DNA of 64,000 bases from Enterovirga rhinocerotis (lineage in GTDB: Bacteria; Pseudomonadota; Alphaproteobacteria; Rhizobiales; Beijerinckiaceae). Shown here in pieces: positions 17,285 through 25,995 of the stretch. Both the position numbers and the translations under genes were made by a program. The stretch spans positions 682,001 through 746,000 of the forward strand of contig NZ_SNZR01000013.1 in NCBI RefSeq assembly GCF_004363955.1, written 5' to 3'. Every line of letters starts with the position of its first letter. Position 1 is the stretch's first letter. The notes beneath the pieces were generated by a model. The model did no database searches and was not told the DNA's origin. It was given only the letters and a program-made list of their open reading frames with translations.

Positions 17285-17956
17285 GTGAGACGGCTTCTGC
17301 GCCTCGCCCTCATCGCCATCCTCGCCTATCCGGCTCTCGTCCTCGTCCTGGGCGCGCTCTACATCGCGGTTCCCCCCGTCTCGACCCTCATGGTCGGCCG
17401 CTGGCTCACCCTGCGCGGCGCCGAGCGGACCTATGTCCCGCTCTCGGCGATGGCGCCGATCCTGCCGGCCGCCGCCATCGCCTCCGAGGATGCGCGCTTC
17501 TGCCGGCATCGCGGCGTCGATTGGGGTGCGATCAGCGACGTGCTCGACGAGGAGGGCGGCCCGAGTCGCGGTGCCTCGACCATTCCGATGCAGGTGGCCA
17601 AGAACCTCTTCCTCTGGCCTGGGCGCTCCTACATCCGCAAGGCGATGGAGATCCCGATCGCGCTCTATCTCGATACGATCTGGTCCAAGCGGCGGATGAT
17701 GGAGGTCTATCTGAACGTGGCCGAATGGGGGGAGGGCACCTTCGGCGCCGAGGCGGCTGCCCGGCGCCATTTCAACAAGGGCGCGGCAGATCTGTCGCGG
17801 CGCGAGGCCGCCTTGCTGGTCGCGGTCCTGCCGAATCCGATCCGGCGCAACGCCGCCCGTCCGACGCGACTCGTCAGCGGCAAGGCCGCGCGGATTCTCG
17901 CGCGCGTCCCGAACACGCCCACCCGCTGCCTCGCGCCACAGGGCGGAACGCGCTGA
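17285..17956 (+). CDS. mtgA: Monofunctional peptidoglycan transglycosylase MtgA
   Basis: 223 aa from GTG 17285. One N-terminal membrane anchor (LIAILAYPALVLVLGALYIA), then the GT51 glycosyltransferase: AAIASEDARFCRHRGVDW with the catalytic Glu, GASTIPMQVAKNLFLWPGRS and MEVYLNVAEWGEGTFG. It polymerises lipid II glycan strands at the periplasmic face of the inner membrane. It has no transpeptidase domain, as for MtgA. The start is 25 bp after kup; rpmF follows. Confidence 0.94.
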   Translation: MRRLLRLALIAILAYPALVLVLGALYIAVPPVSTLMVGRWLTLRGAERTYVPLSAMAPILPAAAIASEDARFCRHRGVDWGAISDVLDEEGGPSRGASTIPMQVAKNLFLWPGRSYIRKAMEIPIALYLDTIWSKRRMMEVYLNVAEWGEGTFGAEAAARRHFNKGAADLSRREAALLVAVLPNPIRRNAARPTRLVSGKAARILARVPNTPTRCLAPQGGTR

Positions 17957-18118
17957 GCGGGCGATGCGCAGCCGCGTCGTCGAAACCCCCTAGCCAGGCG
18001 GGGCGGGGATCGCTATAAGGCCGCCCTTCAGTTTCCGATACAGGCTGATCGGCTCCGCGGCATGCGGGCGCCGTTCGGCAACGTGACGTGAGCCCGCCGG
18101 GCGGGCCGGGAGAGACCA

Positions 18119-18304
18119 GTGGCCGTTCCGAAAAGAAAGACCTCGCCGGCGAAGCGCGGCATGCGCCGTTCGGCCGATGCGCTGAGCGCCCCCGCCTATG
18201 TCGAAGACAAGGATTCGGGCGAGCTGCGCCGTCCGCATCACATCGACCTGAAGACGGGCATGTATCGCGGCCGCCAGGTTCTGACGCCGAAATCCGACGC
18301 CTGA
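18119..18304 (+). CDS. rpmF: 50S ribosomal protein L32
   Basis: 61 aa from GTG 18119 with GGGAGAGA upstream. [18 protein letters not shown] is the bL32 signature; [20 protein letters not shown] completes the alphaproteobacterial form. The zinc-binding cysteines found in some bL32 are absent, as usual for this class. A 162-bp gap from mtgA holds a TATAAG box near 18013 that may be its own -10. A hairpin terminator follows at 18336. Confidence 0.96.
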   Translation: MAVPKRKTSPAKRGMRRSADALSAPAYVEDKDSGELRRPHHIDLKTGMYRGRQVLTPKSDA

Positions 18305-18335
18305 TCGGGCTGACGCGCCCGACATCGGCGAGACG

Positions 18336-18359
18336 AGCCGGCCCTTCGTGGCCGGCTTT
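18336..18359 (+). terminator. Rho-independent-type terminator after rpmF
   Basis: AGCCGGCC, loop CTTCGT, GGCCGGCT followed by TTG: an 8-bp stem with a short T-run, 32 bp after the rpmF stop. Confidence 0.7.
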
Positions 18360-18419
18360 GTCGTTCTGGCTGCGGAAGAGAGCGGCGGGGGGCGGCGTGA
18401 GCGTCTCGCCCGTCCCGCC

Positions 18420-18674
18420 TCAGACGGTGAGATCCAGCTCCGATGCCGTCGCTCTCGGCTCGCGCCGGTAGCAGGTCAGAGCGTGTTCGGGCGCCCCGCG
18501 CCGGCGGTCCCGATATGCGCCGACGCGACTGCGGCAGGCGATCAGCTGCGCGAGGAAATCGGCCTGGGCCGGCGAGCCGCCTCGCGGGGCCGAGCGCCGC
18601 TCGAACCGGACGAGCGCACGGCTCGGCGGGATGACGCCGTCAGTCGCATTGGGATCGTCCGCTTCGCTCCGCAT
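18420..18674 (-). CDS. Small hypothetical protein
   Basis: 84 aa, opening MRSEADDPNATDGVIPPSRA. The centre (RFERRSAPRGGSPAQADFLA, then QLIACRSRVGAYRDRRR) looks like a small basic protein family seen in Hyphomicrobiales as hypothetical proteins, sometimes with a similar AQFLAQLIA core. No domain, signal peptide or membrane segment is seen. Convergent with rpmF and facing away from the EAL gene. Coding status rests on composition and the clean frame; it could be spurious. Confidence 0.5.
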   Translation of the reverse strand: MRSEADDPNATDGVIPPSRALVRFERRSAPRGGSPAQADFLAQLIACRSRVGAYRDRRRGAPEHALTCYRREPRATASELDLTV

Positions 18675-18849
18675 TGAGCCGTCCCTGGTGGCCCTTCTGG
18701 CACTCCTGCTGTCCTCAGCAAGGATCGTGCACGCCCTTTAACGTCCCGTTTAGATATTCGTTCGCATCACTTCGAAACAGTGCGTTGCGTCCCGATTCGC
18801 AGCAGCTTCGAGGCCCGGCGCCGTCCGGTCCTCAGACAAGGGCCAGCCG

Positions 18850-20526
18850 GTGCCAGCGGTGGAGATCCAATCCGGCGGCGCGCGAAGCGCGTCCGACGAC
18901 CCGCGCCGAATCCTCACCTCGCTCGGCGTGGTGGTGTACGATTGGGATGTCGCTTCGGACCGCATCGACTGGGGACCGAACGCGGCGGACGTGCTGGGCG
19001 CCGGCAATGTCGCGCTCTGGTCCAGCGGCCGATCCTTCGACGAGGCCGTATCGCCCGGCGGCGGCCCGACGCGCGCTGAGATCGCGGTGCCGCGCGGATC
19101 CGGAGACGACGGCGCCGGCACCGTCTTCGCGGTGCTGTATCGCCTGCGGCTCGCCGACGGCACCTTCGTTCTCGTGGACGATTCCGGGCGATGGTTCGCC
19201 GATGCGCAGGGTCGTCCGGCGCGCGTCCACGGCACGATGCGCATCCGGCCCGACGGGCAGGATGCGACGGATTTCGCGAGGGCGCGGCTCCGTCTGCTCG
19301 AGGAAGTCGATCAGGATATCCGCGACGGGCGCCCCTCCGGGCAGGCCTTGACGCTCTTCGTGATCGCGATGTCCAATCTCGCCGATCTCAACGAAGAGCT
19401 GGGCTTCGAGGCCGCCGACGACGTGCTGGGGAGCGTGATCGCGCGGCTCGGGGGAACGATGCGGCGGCGCGACCGCTTCGCGCGCTATGCCGGCAATCGG
19501 TTCGCCCTGGCCTTGCGGGGCTGCGGCCCGGACGAGGCCGAGATCGCCGCGCGCCGTCTGCTGGACCTCGCGACCCGGGAGCCGGTCGGCACCACGAAGG
19601 GGCCGGTCGAGGTGCAGGTCGCCATCGGCGCCGCCTCTGCGCCCGCTCATGCGATCGAGGCCCCGCTGCTGCTGCGCCGGGCCGAAACGATGCTCAGCAT
19701 CGCAAGGATGCGCCCGGGGCGTCCCTATCTCATGTTCGATCAGGGCCTGCTGCGCACGGCGGCGCGCCATCGCGGCGATCCGGTTCTCGCGGGTGTCGAT
19801 CTGCTCAATGCCCGCCGCGTCGTCCTCGCCCGTCAGCCGGTCGTCTCGGCGACGACGCGGGAGGAGGTCTTCAGCGAGGCCCTGCTGCGCGTGGCGGACG
19901 AGGACGGGACGCTCCGCGCGGCCGCCGACATCATTCCCGCGCTGGAGCAGGCCGGATTGATCCACCTCGCCGATGTGAGGATGCTCGAACTCGTCGCCGA
20001 TCATCTCGATCGGTATCCGTCGGCCCGCCTTTCGTTGAACGTCTCGCCGCGCACGATGGAACGGTCCGACTGGCTGCCGATCCTGAAGGCGCATCTCGGC
20101 GGGCGCCTCGGTCTCGCGTCCCGGCTGATCCTCGAGGTCACGGAGACGGCCGCCATCCGCGACCCGAAGGCGATGAGAGTGCTGCTCGACGGGGTGCGGG
20201 CGCTCGGCGCGGCGGTGGCCTTGGACGATTTCGGCGCCGGCCATACCTCGTTCCGCAACCTGCGCGCCTTCCCGGTCGATTTCGTCAAGATCGACGGGGC
20301 GTTCGTGCAGAACCTCGCCCGCTCGCCCGACGATCGCTTCTTCGTCAGGACTCTCGTCGACCTGGCGCGCCATCTCGGCATCGCCACGGTCGCCGAATGG
20401 GTCGAGGACGAGGAGAGCGCCGTCCTCCTCGCCTCCTGGGGCACGGACCTGCTCCAGGGCAATCATTGCGGCCGCCCGCGGATCGGACGCACCGACATGC
20501 CGGACGGCCGCGCGCTCGTCGCCTGA
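18850..20526 (+). CDS. PAS / degenerate GGDEF / EAL protein, probable c-di-GMP phosphodiesterase
   Basis: 558 aa from GTG 18850 (a GTG at 18859 is also possible). Residues about 22-125 are PAS-like (GVVVYDWDVASDRIDWGPNA). Residues about 145-295 have the GGDEF fold, but the active-site loop reads A214-G-N-R-F218, so cyclase activity is lost; it may bind GTP. The EAL domain (about 310-555) keeps E343-A-L-L-R, NVSP, EVTET, LDDFGAGHTSF, FVKIDG, VAEWVED and LQGN, a set consistent with active hydrolysis of c-di-GMP. It ends at a strong bidirectional hairpin facing phaR. Its place beside the PHB genes hints at a link between c-di-GMP and carbon storage. Confidence 0.9.
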   Translation: MPAVEIQSGGARSASDDPRRILTSLGVVVYDWDVASDRIDWGPNAADVLGAGNVALWSSGRSFDEAVSPGGGPTRAEIAVPRGSGDDGAGTVFAVLYRLRLADGTFVLVDDSGRWFADAQGRPARVHGTMRIRPDGQDATDFARARLRLLEEVDQDIRDGRPSGQALTLFVIAMSNLADLNEELGFEAADDVLGSVIARLGGTMRRRDRFARYAGNRFALALRGCGPDEAEIAARRLLDLATREPVGTTKGPVEVQVAIGAASAPAHAIEAPLLLRRAETMLSIARMRPGRPYLMFDQGLLRTAARHRGDPVLAGVDLLNARRVVLARQPVVSATTREEVFSEALLRVADEDGTLRAAADIIPALEQAGLIHLADVRMLELVADHLDRYPSARLSLNVSPRTMERSDWLPILKAHLGGRLGLASRLILEVTETAAIRDPKAMRVLLDGVRALGAAVALDDFGAGHTSFRNLRAFPVDFVKIDGAFVQNLARSPDDRFFVRTLVDLARHLGIATVAEWVEDEESAVLLASWGTDLLQGNHCGRPRIGRTDMPDGRALVA

Positions 20527-20544
20527 CCCCTCGCGGGGTCAGGC
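20521..20544. terminator. Bidirectional hairpin between the EAL gene and phaR
   Basis: GCCTGACCCC, loop TCGC, GGGGTCAGGC: a 10-bp perfect stem that includes the EAL gene stop codon. It serves two convergent genes. No U-run. Confidence 0.75.
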
Positions 20545-20558
20545 GTCTCCTGGCGGGA

Positions 20559-21155
20559 TCAGGTGTTCCCCTGCGACTTCGTCCGGCTGAGCGTGTCGAG
20601 CTTCTCGCGCATCTCGGCCATCTGCCGCTTCAACTCATCGAGTTCGCTGGCCGATTTCGGCTCCTCGCCGGCCGCCTCAGGCGCCTCGCCCTCGCGGGTC
20701 TCGGGCCGGAACGGGGTCCACATGCGCATCGCATCGCCGAAGAACGCCATGTTGGCCCGCACCTGCTCCTCCATCGCCTGGAAGGCGACGGGGCCGAAGG
20801 TCTTCTCCATCTGGGCGCGGAGCTTCGACTGGTCCTTGGTGAGGTTGTCCATCGAGAATTCGAGATAGCGCGGGACCAGCGCCTGCATGCTGTCGCCGTA
20901 GAAGCGGATCAGCTGACGCAGGAAGGCGGTCGGCAGAAGGTTCTGCCCCTGCTTGTTCTCCTGCTCGAAGATGATCTGGCCGAGGACCGCGCGGGTGATG
21001 TCGTCGCCGCTCTTTGCGTCGGTGACGACGAATTCCTCGCCGTTCCGGACCATCCGCGCCAGGTCCTCGAGGGTCACATACGTGCTCGTCCCCATATGGT
21101 AGAGGCGGCGGTTCGCGTATTTCTTGATCGTGGTCGGAGGTTTTTTGTCGACCAT
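20559..21155 (-). CDS. phaR: Polyhydroxyalkanoate synthesis repressor PhaR
   Basis: 198 aa. The N-terminal PHB/PHA accumulation regulator DNA-binding domain is clear: [20 protein letters not shown], then [20 protein letters not shown]. Two PHB_acc-type segments follow ([20 protein letters not shown], and [18 protein letters not shown]). The C-terminus is an acidic linker plus a short coiled coil ([19 protein letters not shown]). PhaR binds both DNA and PHB granules, repressing phasin and pha genes until polymer forms. It diverges from phaA across 197 bp. Confidence 0.95.
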   Translation of the reverse strand: MVDKKPPTTIKKYANRRLYHMGTSTYVTLEDLARMVRNGEEFVVTDAKSGDDITRAVLGQIIFEQENKQGQNLLPTAFLRQLIRFYGDSMQALVPRYLEFSMDNLTKDQSKLRAQMEKTFGPVAFQAMEEQVRANMAFFGDAMRMWTPFRPETREGEAPEAAGEEPKSASELDELKRQMAEMREKLDTLSRTKSQGNT

Positions 21156-21268
21156 GCCTTGGTTCCATCCCGTGCCTTCGTCTTGTCACACGGATGGTGC
21201 GGCGCGGCAATGTGCATCCCATATGCGAGGAGAGGCGTCGGTCCCGCTCCCGCCGGGAGGGCTCTGGA

Positions 21269-21283
21269 GCGCTTGACAAGCGC
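21269..21283. promoter_or_regulatory. Dyad with -35-like box in the phaR-phaA intergenic region
   Basis: GCGCTT-GAC-AAGCGC is a perfect 6-bp dyad enclosing TTGACA (21273-21278), 70 bp before phaA. It may be the phaA promoter and a regulator site. Assignment to PhaR is inference only; the described alphaproteobacterial PhaR targets are TGC-rich. Confidence 0.4.
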
Positions 21284-21352
21284 CGCAGCGAGACCGATGC
21301 CGCACACGCAACCGGTCCCGGCCTCGATGGTCGGACGCACAGGGAGAGCATC

Positions 21353-22537
21353 ATGGCTGAGGCCGAAATCGTCATCGTCGGGGCCGCTCGCACGCCGGTG
21401 GGGTCCTTCAACGGCGCCTTTGCGACCGTTCCGGCGCACGAACTCGGGGCGACCGCGATCAAGGCGGCGCTCGAGCGCGCCAACGTGAAGCCCGACGAGG
21501 TCGACGAGGTCATCCTCGGCCAGATCCTCGCCGCCGGCGAGGGCCAGAACCCGGCCCGTCAGGCCGCGATGAAGGCCGGCATCCCGCAGGAAGCGACGGC
21601 CTGGGGGCTGAACCAGCTCTGCGGTTCGGGCCTGCGCGCGGTCGCGCTCGGCATGCAGCAGATCGCGAACGGGGACGCCAAGGTGATCGTCGCCGGCGGC
21701 CAGGAATCGATGTCGATGGCGCCGCACGCCCAGCATCTGCGGGGCGGCACGAAGATGGGCGACGTCAAGATGGTCGACACCATGCTCCGGGACGGCCTGA
21801 TGGACGCCTTCCACGGCTATCACATGGGCAACACCGCCGAGAACGTCGCCCAGAAATGGCAGCTCTCGCGGGACGAGCAGGACAAGTTCGCCGTCGCCTC
21901 GCAGAACAAGGCCGAGGCCGCGCAGAAGGCCGGCCGCTTCAAGGACGAGATCGCTCCCGTCACCGTCAAGGGCCGGAAGGGCGACGTGGTCGTCGACCAG
22001 GACGAGTACATCAAGGCCGGCGTCACGCTCGAAGGCGTGTCCAAGCTGAAGCCCGCCTTCGCGAAGGACGGTTCGGTCACGGCCGCCAACGCGTCGGGCA
22101 TCAATGACGGCGCCGCCGCCGTGGTGCTGATGTCGGCGGAGGACGCGAAGGCGCGGGGGCTCAAGCCGCTCGCGACGATCGTCTCCTGGGCGACGGCGGG
22201 CGTCGATCCGGCCATCATGGGCACGGGCCCGATCCCGGCCTCGCGCAAGGCGCTAGAGAAGGCCGGCTGGACGGTCGCCGACCTCGATCTGGTCGAGGCT
22301 AACGAGGCGTTCGCCGCCCAGGCCTGCGCGGTGAACAAGGACATGGGCTGGGAGGCCGACATCGTGAACGTCAATGGCGGCGCGATCGCCATCGGCCATC
22401 CGATCGGCGCCTCCGGCGCCCGCGTCCTGACCACGCTGCTCTACGAGATGGAGAAGCGGGACGCGAAGAAGGGCCTCGCCACCCTCTGCATCGGTGGCGG
22501 CATGGGCGTCGCCATGTGCGTCGAGCGCGCCGGCTGA
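21353..22537 (+). CDS. phaA: Acetyl-CoA C-acetyltransferase (beta-ketothiolase)
   Basis: 394 aa from ATG 21353 with AGGGAGAG upstream. Thiolase II: condenses two acetyl-CoA to acetoacetyl-CoA, the first PHB step. Catalytic residues are C90 ([11 protein letters not shown]), H349 ([11 protein letters not shown]) and C379 ([13 protein letters not shown]), one position off the Zoogloea enzyme. The CoA-binding loop and length are typical. Two hairpins and a terminator separate it from phaB, so the two genes are probably transcribed as distinct units. Confidence 0.96.
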   Translation: MAEAEIVIVGAARTPVGSFNGAFATVPAHELGATAIKAALERANVKPDEVDEVILGQILAAGEGQNPARQAAMKAGIPQEATAWGLNQLCGSGLRAVALGMQQIANGDAKVIVAGGQESMSMAPHAQHLRGGTKMGDVKMVDTMLRDGLMDAFHGYHMGNTAENVAQKWQLSRDEQDKFAVASQNKAEAAQKAGRFKDEIAPVTVKGRKGDVVVDQDEYIKAGVTLEGVSKLKPAFAKDGSVTAANASGINDGAAAVVLMSAEDAKARGLKPLATIVSWATAGVDPAIMGTGPIPASRKALEKAGWTVADLDLVEANEAFAAQACAVNKDMGWEADIVNVNGGAIAIGHPIGASGARVLTTLLYEMEKRDAKKGLATLCIGGGMGVAMCVERAG

Positions 22538-22567
22538 GCGTCCGGCTTCGTCGTCATCCGGCGAATC

Positions 22568-22618
22568 CCGGGAAGGACCTCCTTCCCGGCCCTCCCGGCC
22601 GTTTTCGCTTCGGCCGGG
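22568..22618 (+). repeat. Two consecutive hairpins after phaA
   Basis: CCGGGAAGG-ACCT-CCTTCCCGG (22568-22589) and CCCGGCCG with nine-base loop and CGGCCGGG (22594-22618). Both are perfect stems just downstream of the phaA stop. They may stabilise the phaA 3' end ahead of the true terminator. Confidence 0.6.
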
Positions 22619-22672
22619 ACGGATTCGCCGGCCGATGCCGTCGACTTTGCGTCCGCGCAAAATTCCTCACTT

Positions 22673-22695
22673 GACCGGGCCTCGCCCGGTCTTTT
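22673..22695 (+). terminator. Rho-independent terminator between phaA and phaB
   Basis: GACCGGGC, loop CTC, GCCCGGTC, then TTTT: an 8-bp GC-rich stem with a T-run 136 bp after phaA, the clearest intrinsic terminator in the window. Confidence 0.8.
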
Positions 22696-22765
22696 CATAT
22701 CAATGCCCCCAAGCGGTGTGCCGGCGCAGGTCCGGAGCCGATAATCGACGCGGGAGGAACGGGTT

Positions 22766-23491
22766 ATGGCGCGAGTGGCTCTGGTCACGGGTGGTTCCCG
22801 CGGCATCGGCGAGGCGATCTCCAAAGGCCTGAAGGCGGCCGGCTATGTCGTGGCCGCCAACTATGCCGGCAACGACGAGAAGGCGGCGGCCTTCACGGGC
22901 GCGACCGGCATCAAGACCTACAAGTGGGACGTCTCGGATTACGACGCCTGCGTCGCGGGCATCGCCCAGGTCGAGGCCGATCTCGGACCCGTCGAGGTGC
23001 TGGTGAACAATGCCGGGATCACGCGCGACGGCATGTTCCATCGCATGACGAAGGATCAGTGGGACGCGGTCATCAACACCAACCTCAACTCGCTGTTCAA
23101 CATGACACGCCCCGTCTGGGAGGGCATGCGGGCGCGGAAGTTCGGCCGTGTGATCTGCATCTCCTCCATCAACGGTCAGAAGGGCCAGATGGGGCAGGTG
23201 AACTATTCCGCCGCCAAGGCGGGCGATATCGGCTTCGTGCGGGCGCTCGCTCAGGAGGGCGCGCGGGCCGGGATCACCGTCAACGCGATCTGCCCCGGCT
23301 ATATCGGGACCGAGATGGTGCGGGCGATCGACCCCGCCGTGCTCGAGAAATCGATCCTGCCGCATATTCCCGTCGGTCGGCTCGGCGAGCCCGAGGAGAT
23401 CGCGCGGGCGGTCGTCTTCCTCGCCAGCGACGATTCGGGTTTCATCACCGGCTCGACGATCTCGGCCAATGGCGGGCAGTATTTCACCTGA
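22766..23491 (+). CDS. phaB: Acetoacetyl-CoA reductase (NADPH)
   Basis: 241 aa. Classical short-chain dehydrogenase: TGGSRGIGEAI for cofactor binding, NNAG at 81-84, catalytic S134, Y147 and K151 (ISSINGQ, then NYSAAKAG). It reduces acetoacetyl-CoA to (R)-3-hydroxybutyryl-CoA for PHB synthase. The length equals that of known PhaB. GGGAGGAA precedes ATG 22766. PHB synthase phaC is not in the window. Confidence 0.96.
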   Translation: MARVALVTGGSRGIGEAISKGLKAAGYVVAANYAGNDEKAAAFTGATGIKTYKWDVSDYDACVAGIAQVEADLGPVEVLVNNAGITRDGMFHRMTKDQWDAVINTNLNSLFNMTRPVWEGMRARKFGRVICISSINGQKGQMGQVNYSAAKAGDIGFVRALAQEGARAGITVNAICPGYIGTEMVRAIDPAVLEKSILPHIPVGRLGEPEEIARAVVFLASDDSGFITGSTISANGGQYFT

Positions 23492-23510
23492 GGATCCGCG
23501 GCGGAGGGCG

Positions 23511-23530
23511 TTCCCTCCGCTGCACTCCGT
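23511..23530 (+). terminator. Hairpin after phaB
   Basis: GCGGAGGG, loop CGTT, CCCTCCGC, an 8-bp perfect stem 20 bp past the phaB stop, without a U-run. Confidence 0.6.
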
Positions 23531-23742
23531 CGAGGCCGTCAATCCCGCCTCGACGTTCCCCCCGGTCGTGGCGCCTGGGGCAGGCCTCGGCCAAGAGGCC
23601 TACAGGACGATCGGTTCCGGCCAGGCTCGGGCAGCTAGCCTGAAATGGCGTGTCTGAGGCTCGGCGAGCTTCACATCGCGGCGTAAGCCGGCCCCAAGCC
23701 TCCCCCCGGCTGTCTCCCACGCGGTGGGGATCGACGAAGCGG

Positions 23743-23943
23743 CTACCGGGCGAGCCCCGAACCGTTCGGCTTGGCGCTGCCGGCCGTCTTCTGCTCGTGT
23801 GCCAGGAAGCCGGCCTGCTTCGCCGCTTGAATACGTCGGTTTGCCCTAAGAAGATCGGTCAAAACTCTGATCTGATCCTCTTTTGTAAGAAGATCGTCTC
23901 TCTCGACGCGCTCCCGTAGAAGTTTGATGGTTGCATTGTTCAT
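23743..23943 (-). CDS. Small hypothetical protein of lower GC content
   Basis: 66 aa: MNNATIKLLRERVERDDLLT, then KEDQIRVLTDLLRANRRIQA and a polar tail. It is helical and charged, without membrane segment or signal. The ATG at 23943 has AAGGAC nine bases upstream, good evidence of translation. The gene and the 80 bp upstream are visibly richer in A/T than the rest of the window, which suggests recent acquisition or a fast-evolving gene. No family recognised. Confidence 0.6.
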   Translation of the reverse strand: MNNATIKLLRERVERDDLLTKEDQIRVLTDLLRANRRIQAAKQAGFLAHEQKTAGSAKPNGSGLAR

Positions 23944-24228
23944 TTTTTACGTCCTTCTTTGTTCTGGTTAAAGGCTGCTGGCGCCATTTGTAGCTGGGGC
24001 GCGTCGAGCCGAATTGTCTTGGTCCGTCTGTTAGAGGGCCGCCATTCTATTGGCTAGCCTTTCATGCTCGGCGGCTGCGGCGTGTTCGTCGAATGGCTGC
24101 CGTTTTTTGGGGCGTCGGCCCCTTGCGATCGAGCCCGCTTCATGGCCGAGGTTCCGTCTGACCGTGATCGAATTGACCGGAAGCGGACCGCCGCTCAGGC
24201 TGGCAGGGAATCGGGAGAGTGACGGACG
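23944..24228. other. Gap of mixed composition, no gene supported
   Basis: 285 bp between the divergent small ORF and the membrane hydrolase. The first 100 bp are A/T-rich and likely carry the small gene's promoter. On the minus strand, bases 24031-24180 read as a protein-like frame ending GRRPKKRQPFDEHAAAAEHE and a short tail, but no ATG/GTG/TTG with a ribosome-binding site opens it. It may be a decayed gene. Confidence 0.4.
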
Positions 24229-25977
24229 ATGGCGCCGGTTGACGAGATCGAGTCCTTGCAGCGACGAGAGCGCATACCGGAGGCGATGCTGCGCGGATTG
24301 TTCCATCCGCTGTCCGGCACGGGCCTCGTTCTCGGGACGCTGTTCTTCGCCGCGGCGCTGACGCCCTCGCTCGTTCCGCGGACCTATCTGACCCAGGGAG
24401 CGCTGGCGGGAGCCTGCCTGGCGGTCGGCTATTGCCTCGGCGTCGCCGCGCGGTGGCTCTGGACCTATCTCGAACTGCCGGAGCCGGCCGAGCGGATCCG
24501 CCGCCTCGCCCGCCTGGTCGCGGCGGTGTTCTGCGTCGGCGTCGCGCTCACCTTTCTGTGGCGTGTGGCGGGGTGGCAGAACTCGATCCGGTCCCTGATG
24601 GGACTCGAGCCCGTCGAGAGCGGCCATCCGCTGAAGGTCTGTCTGATCGCTCTCCTCGTCTTCGTCGTCGCCCTCATCCTGGGGAGGATGTTCAACGGGA
24701 TCATGGGGTGGCTTGCGCGGCAGGCCGCCCGCGTCGTGCCGCGGCGCGTCGCCAATGTGCTCGGCGCGTCGGCCGCCGTGTTCCTGTTCTGGGCCCTCGC
24801 CAACGATGTGCTGGCCCGGACGGCCCTGCGGATCCTCGATTCCTCCTTCAAGGCCTATGACGCCCTGATCGAGCCGGAACGCCAGCGGCCGGAGGCGGCT
24901 TCGAAGACCGGGAGTCCGGCGTCGCTGGTCAGGTGGACGGAACTCGGTCGCGCCGGGCGCGAATTCGTGGCCTCGGGGCCGAGCGCGGCCCATATCGGCG
25001 CTGTCACCGGCAAGCCCGCCGAGGAGCCGATCCGCGTCTATGTGGGGCTTCGCGCCGCCGACACGCCCGAGGCCCGCGCGCGGCTCGCCCTCGAGGAGCT
25101 GAAGCGCGTCAAGGCCTTCGACCGTCCGGTCCTGGTCGTGGTCACGCCGACAGGCACGGGATGGGTCGATCCCTCGGCGATCGACTCGCTCGAATACCTG
25201 CACCACGGCGCGACCGCGTCCGTCGCGATCCAGTACTCGTACCTAAACAGCCCCCTGTCGCTCCTCGTGCAGCCCGAATACGGCTCGGAGGCGGCCCAGG
25301 CGCTGTTCGCGGAGATCTACGATTACTGGACGGCCCTGCCCAAGGATCGCCGGCCGCGGCTCTACCTGCACGGCCTGAGCCTCGGGGCCTTCAACTCGCA
25401 GAAATCGGCCGACCTCTTCCGCATGATCGGCGACCCGATCCAGGGTGCCCTGTGGAGCGGGCCGCCCTTCGGAAGCCGCCTTTGGCGTTCGTTCACCGAC
25501 GGCCGCAATCCGGGCTCGCCCGCCTGGCTGCCGGAATTCCGAGACGGCAGCTTCGTCCGCTTCATGAACCAGGACGGCTCGCGCGTGCCGGCCGATACGC
25601 CCTGGGGCGCGATGCGGCTCGTCTATCTGCAATATGCCAGCGACGGCGTGACCTTCTTCGATTTCAACGACTTCTTTCGAAGCCCGGCCTGGCTGAAGCT
25701 GCCGCGGGGGCCCGACGTCTCGCCGGATCTGCGCTGGTATCCGATCGTGACCGCGCTTCAGATCGCCCTCGACATGGCGGTCGCGACGGCCCCGCCGATC
25801 GGCTTCGGCCATTCCTACGCGCCGAAGCACTACGTCGAGGCCTGGATGGCGGTGACGGATGTGCGGGACTGGAGCGGGGACGCCGTCGCGCGCCTCAAGC
25901 ACCACCTCTCCGAGGCGGCGGCGAGGGAGATCGAGACCCAGGGAGACGAGGGCGCCTACGACAACCGCGGCGGCTGA
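24229..25977 (+). CDS. Membrane-anchored alpha/beta-hydrolase (Abhydrolase_9 family)
   Basis: 582 aa. The N-terminal half (about 20-205) has five to six membrane segments, beginning LSGTGLVLGTLFFAAALTPS with LVPRTYLTQG, the signature of the Abhydrolase_9 N-terminal domain. The C-terminal half is an alpha/beta-hydrolase-like domain with RPVLVVVTPTGTGWVDP, then LYLHGLSLGAFNSQ (GLSLG nucleophile elbow with Ser), and IGFGHSYAPKHYVEAW near the end for the histidine. Family members occur in actinobacteria and Alphaproteobacteria; substrates are unknown, probably lipids or esters at the membrane. Convergent with the next gene, 18 bp between stops. Confidence 0.85.
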   Translation: MAPVDEIESLQRRERIPEAMLRGLFHPLSGTGLVLGTLFFAAALTPSLVPRTYLTQGALAGACLAVGYCLGVAARWLWTYLELPEPAERIRRLARLVAAVFCVGVALTFLWRVAGWQNSIRSLMGLEPVESGHPLKVCLIALLVFVVALILGRMFNGIMGWLARQAARVVPRRVANVLGASAAVFLFWALANDVLARTALRILDSSFKAYDALIEPERQRPEAASKTGSPASLVRWTELGRAGREFVASGPSAAHIGAVTGKPAEEPIRVYVGLRAADTPEARARLALEELKRVKAFDRPVLVVVTPTGTGWVDPSAIDSLEYLHHGATASVAIQYSYLNSPLSLLVQPEYGSEAAQALFAEIYDYWTALPKDRRPRLYLHGLSLGAFNSQKSADLFRMIGDPIQGALWSGPPFGSRLWRSFTDGRNPGSPAWLPEFRDGSFVRFMNQDGSRVPADTPWGAMRLVYLQYASDGVTFFDFNDFFRSPAWLKLPRGPDVSPDLRWYPIVTALQIALDMAVATAPPIGFGHSYAPKHYVEAWMAVTDVRDWSGDAVARLKHHLSEAAAREIETQGDEGAYDNRGG

Positions 25978-25995
25978 CGCGGGGGCTCGGCGAGA

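Noticed and set aside
18675-18849. Intergenic stretch checked for a tRNA or small RNA
   Set aside because: No TpsiC-arm GTTCGA pattern with a matching acceptor stem and no clear promoter-terminator pair were found.
24031-25206. 391-codon minus-strand frame overlapping the membrane hydrolase gene
   Set aside because: Most of it is antisense to an Abhydrolase_9 gene. Only its last 50 codons look protein-like, and those have no start codon with a ribosome-binding site.
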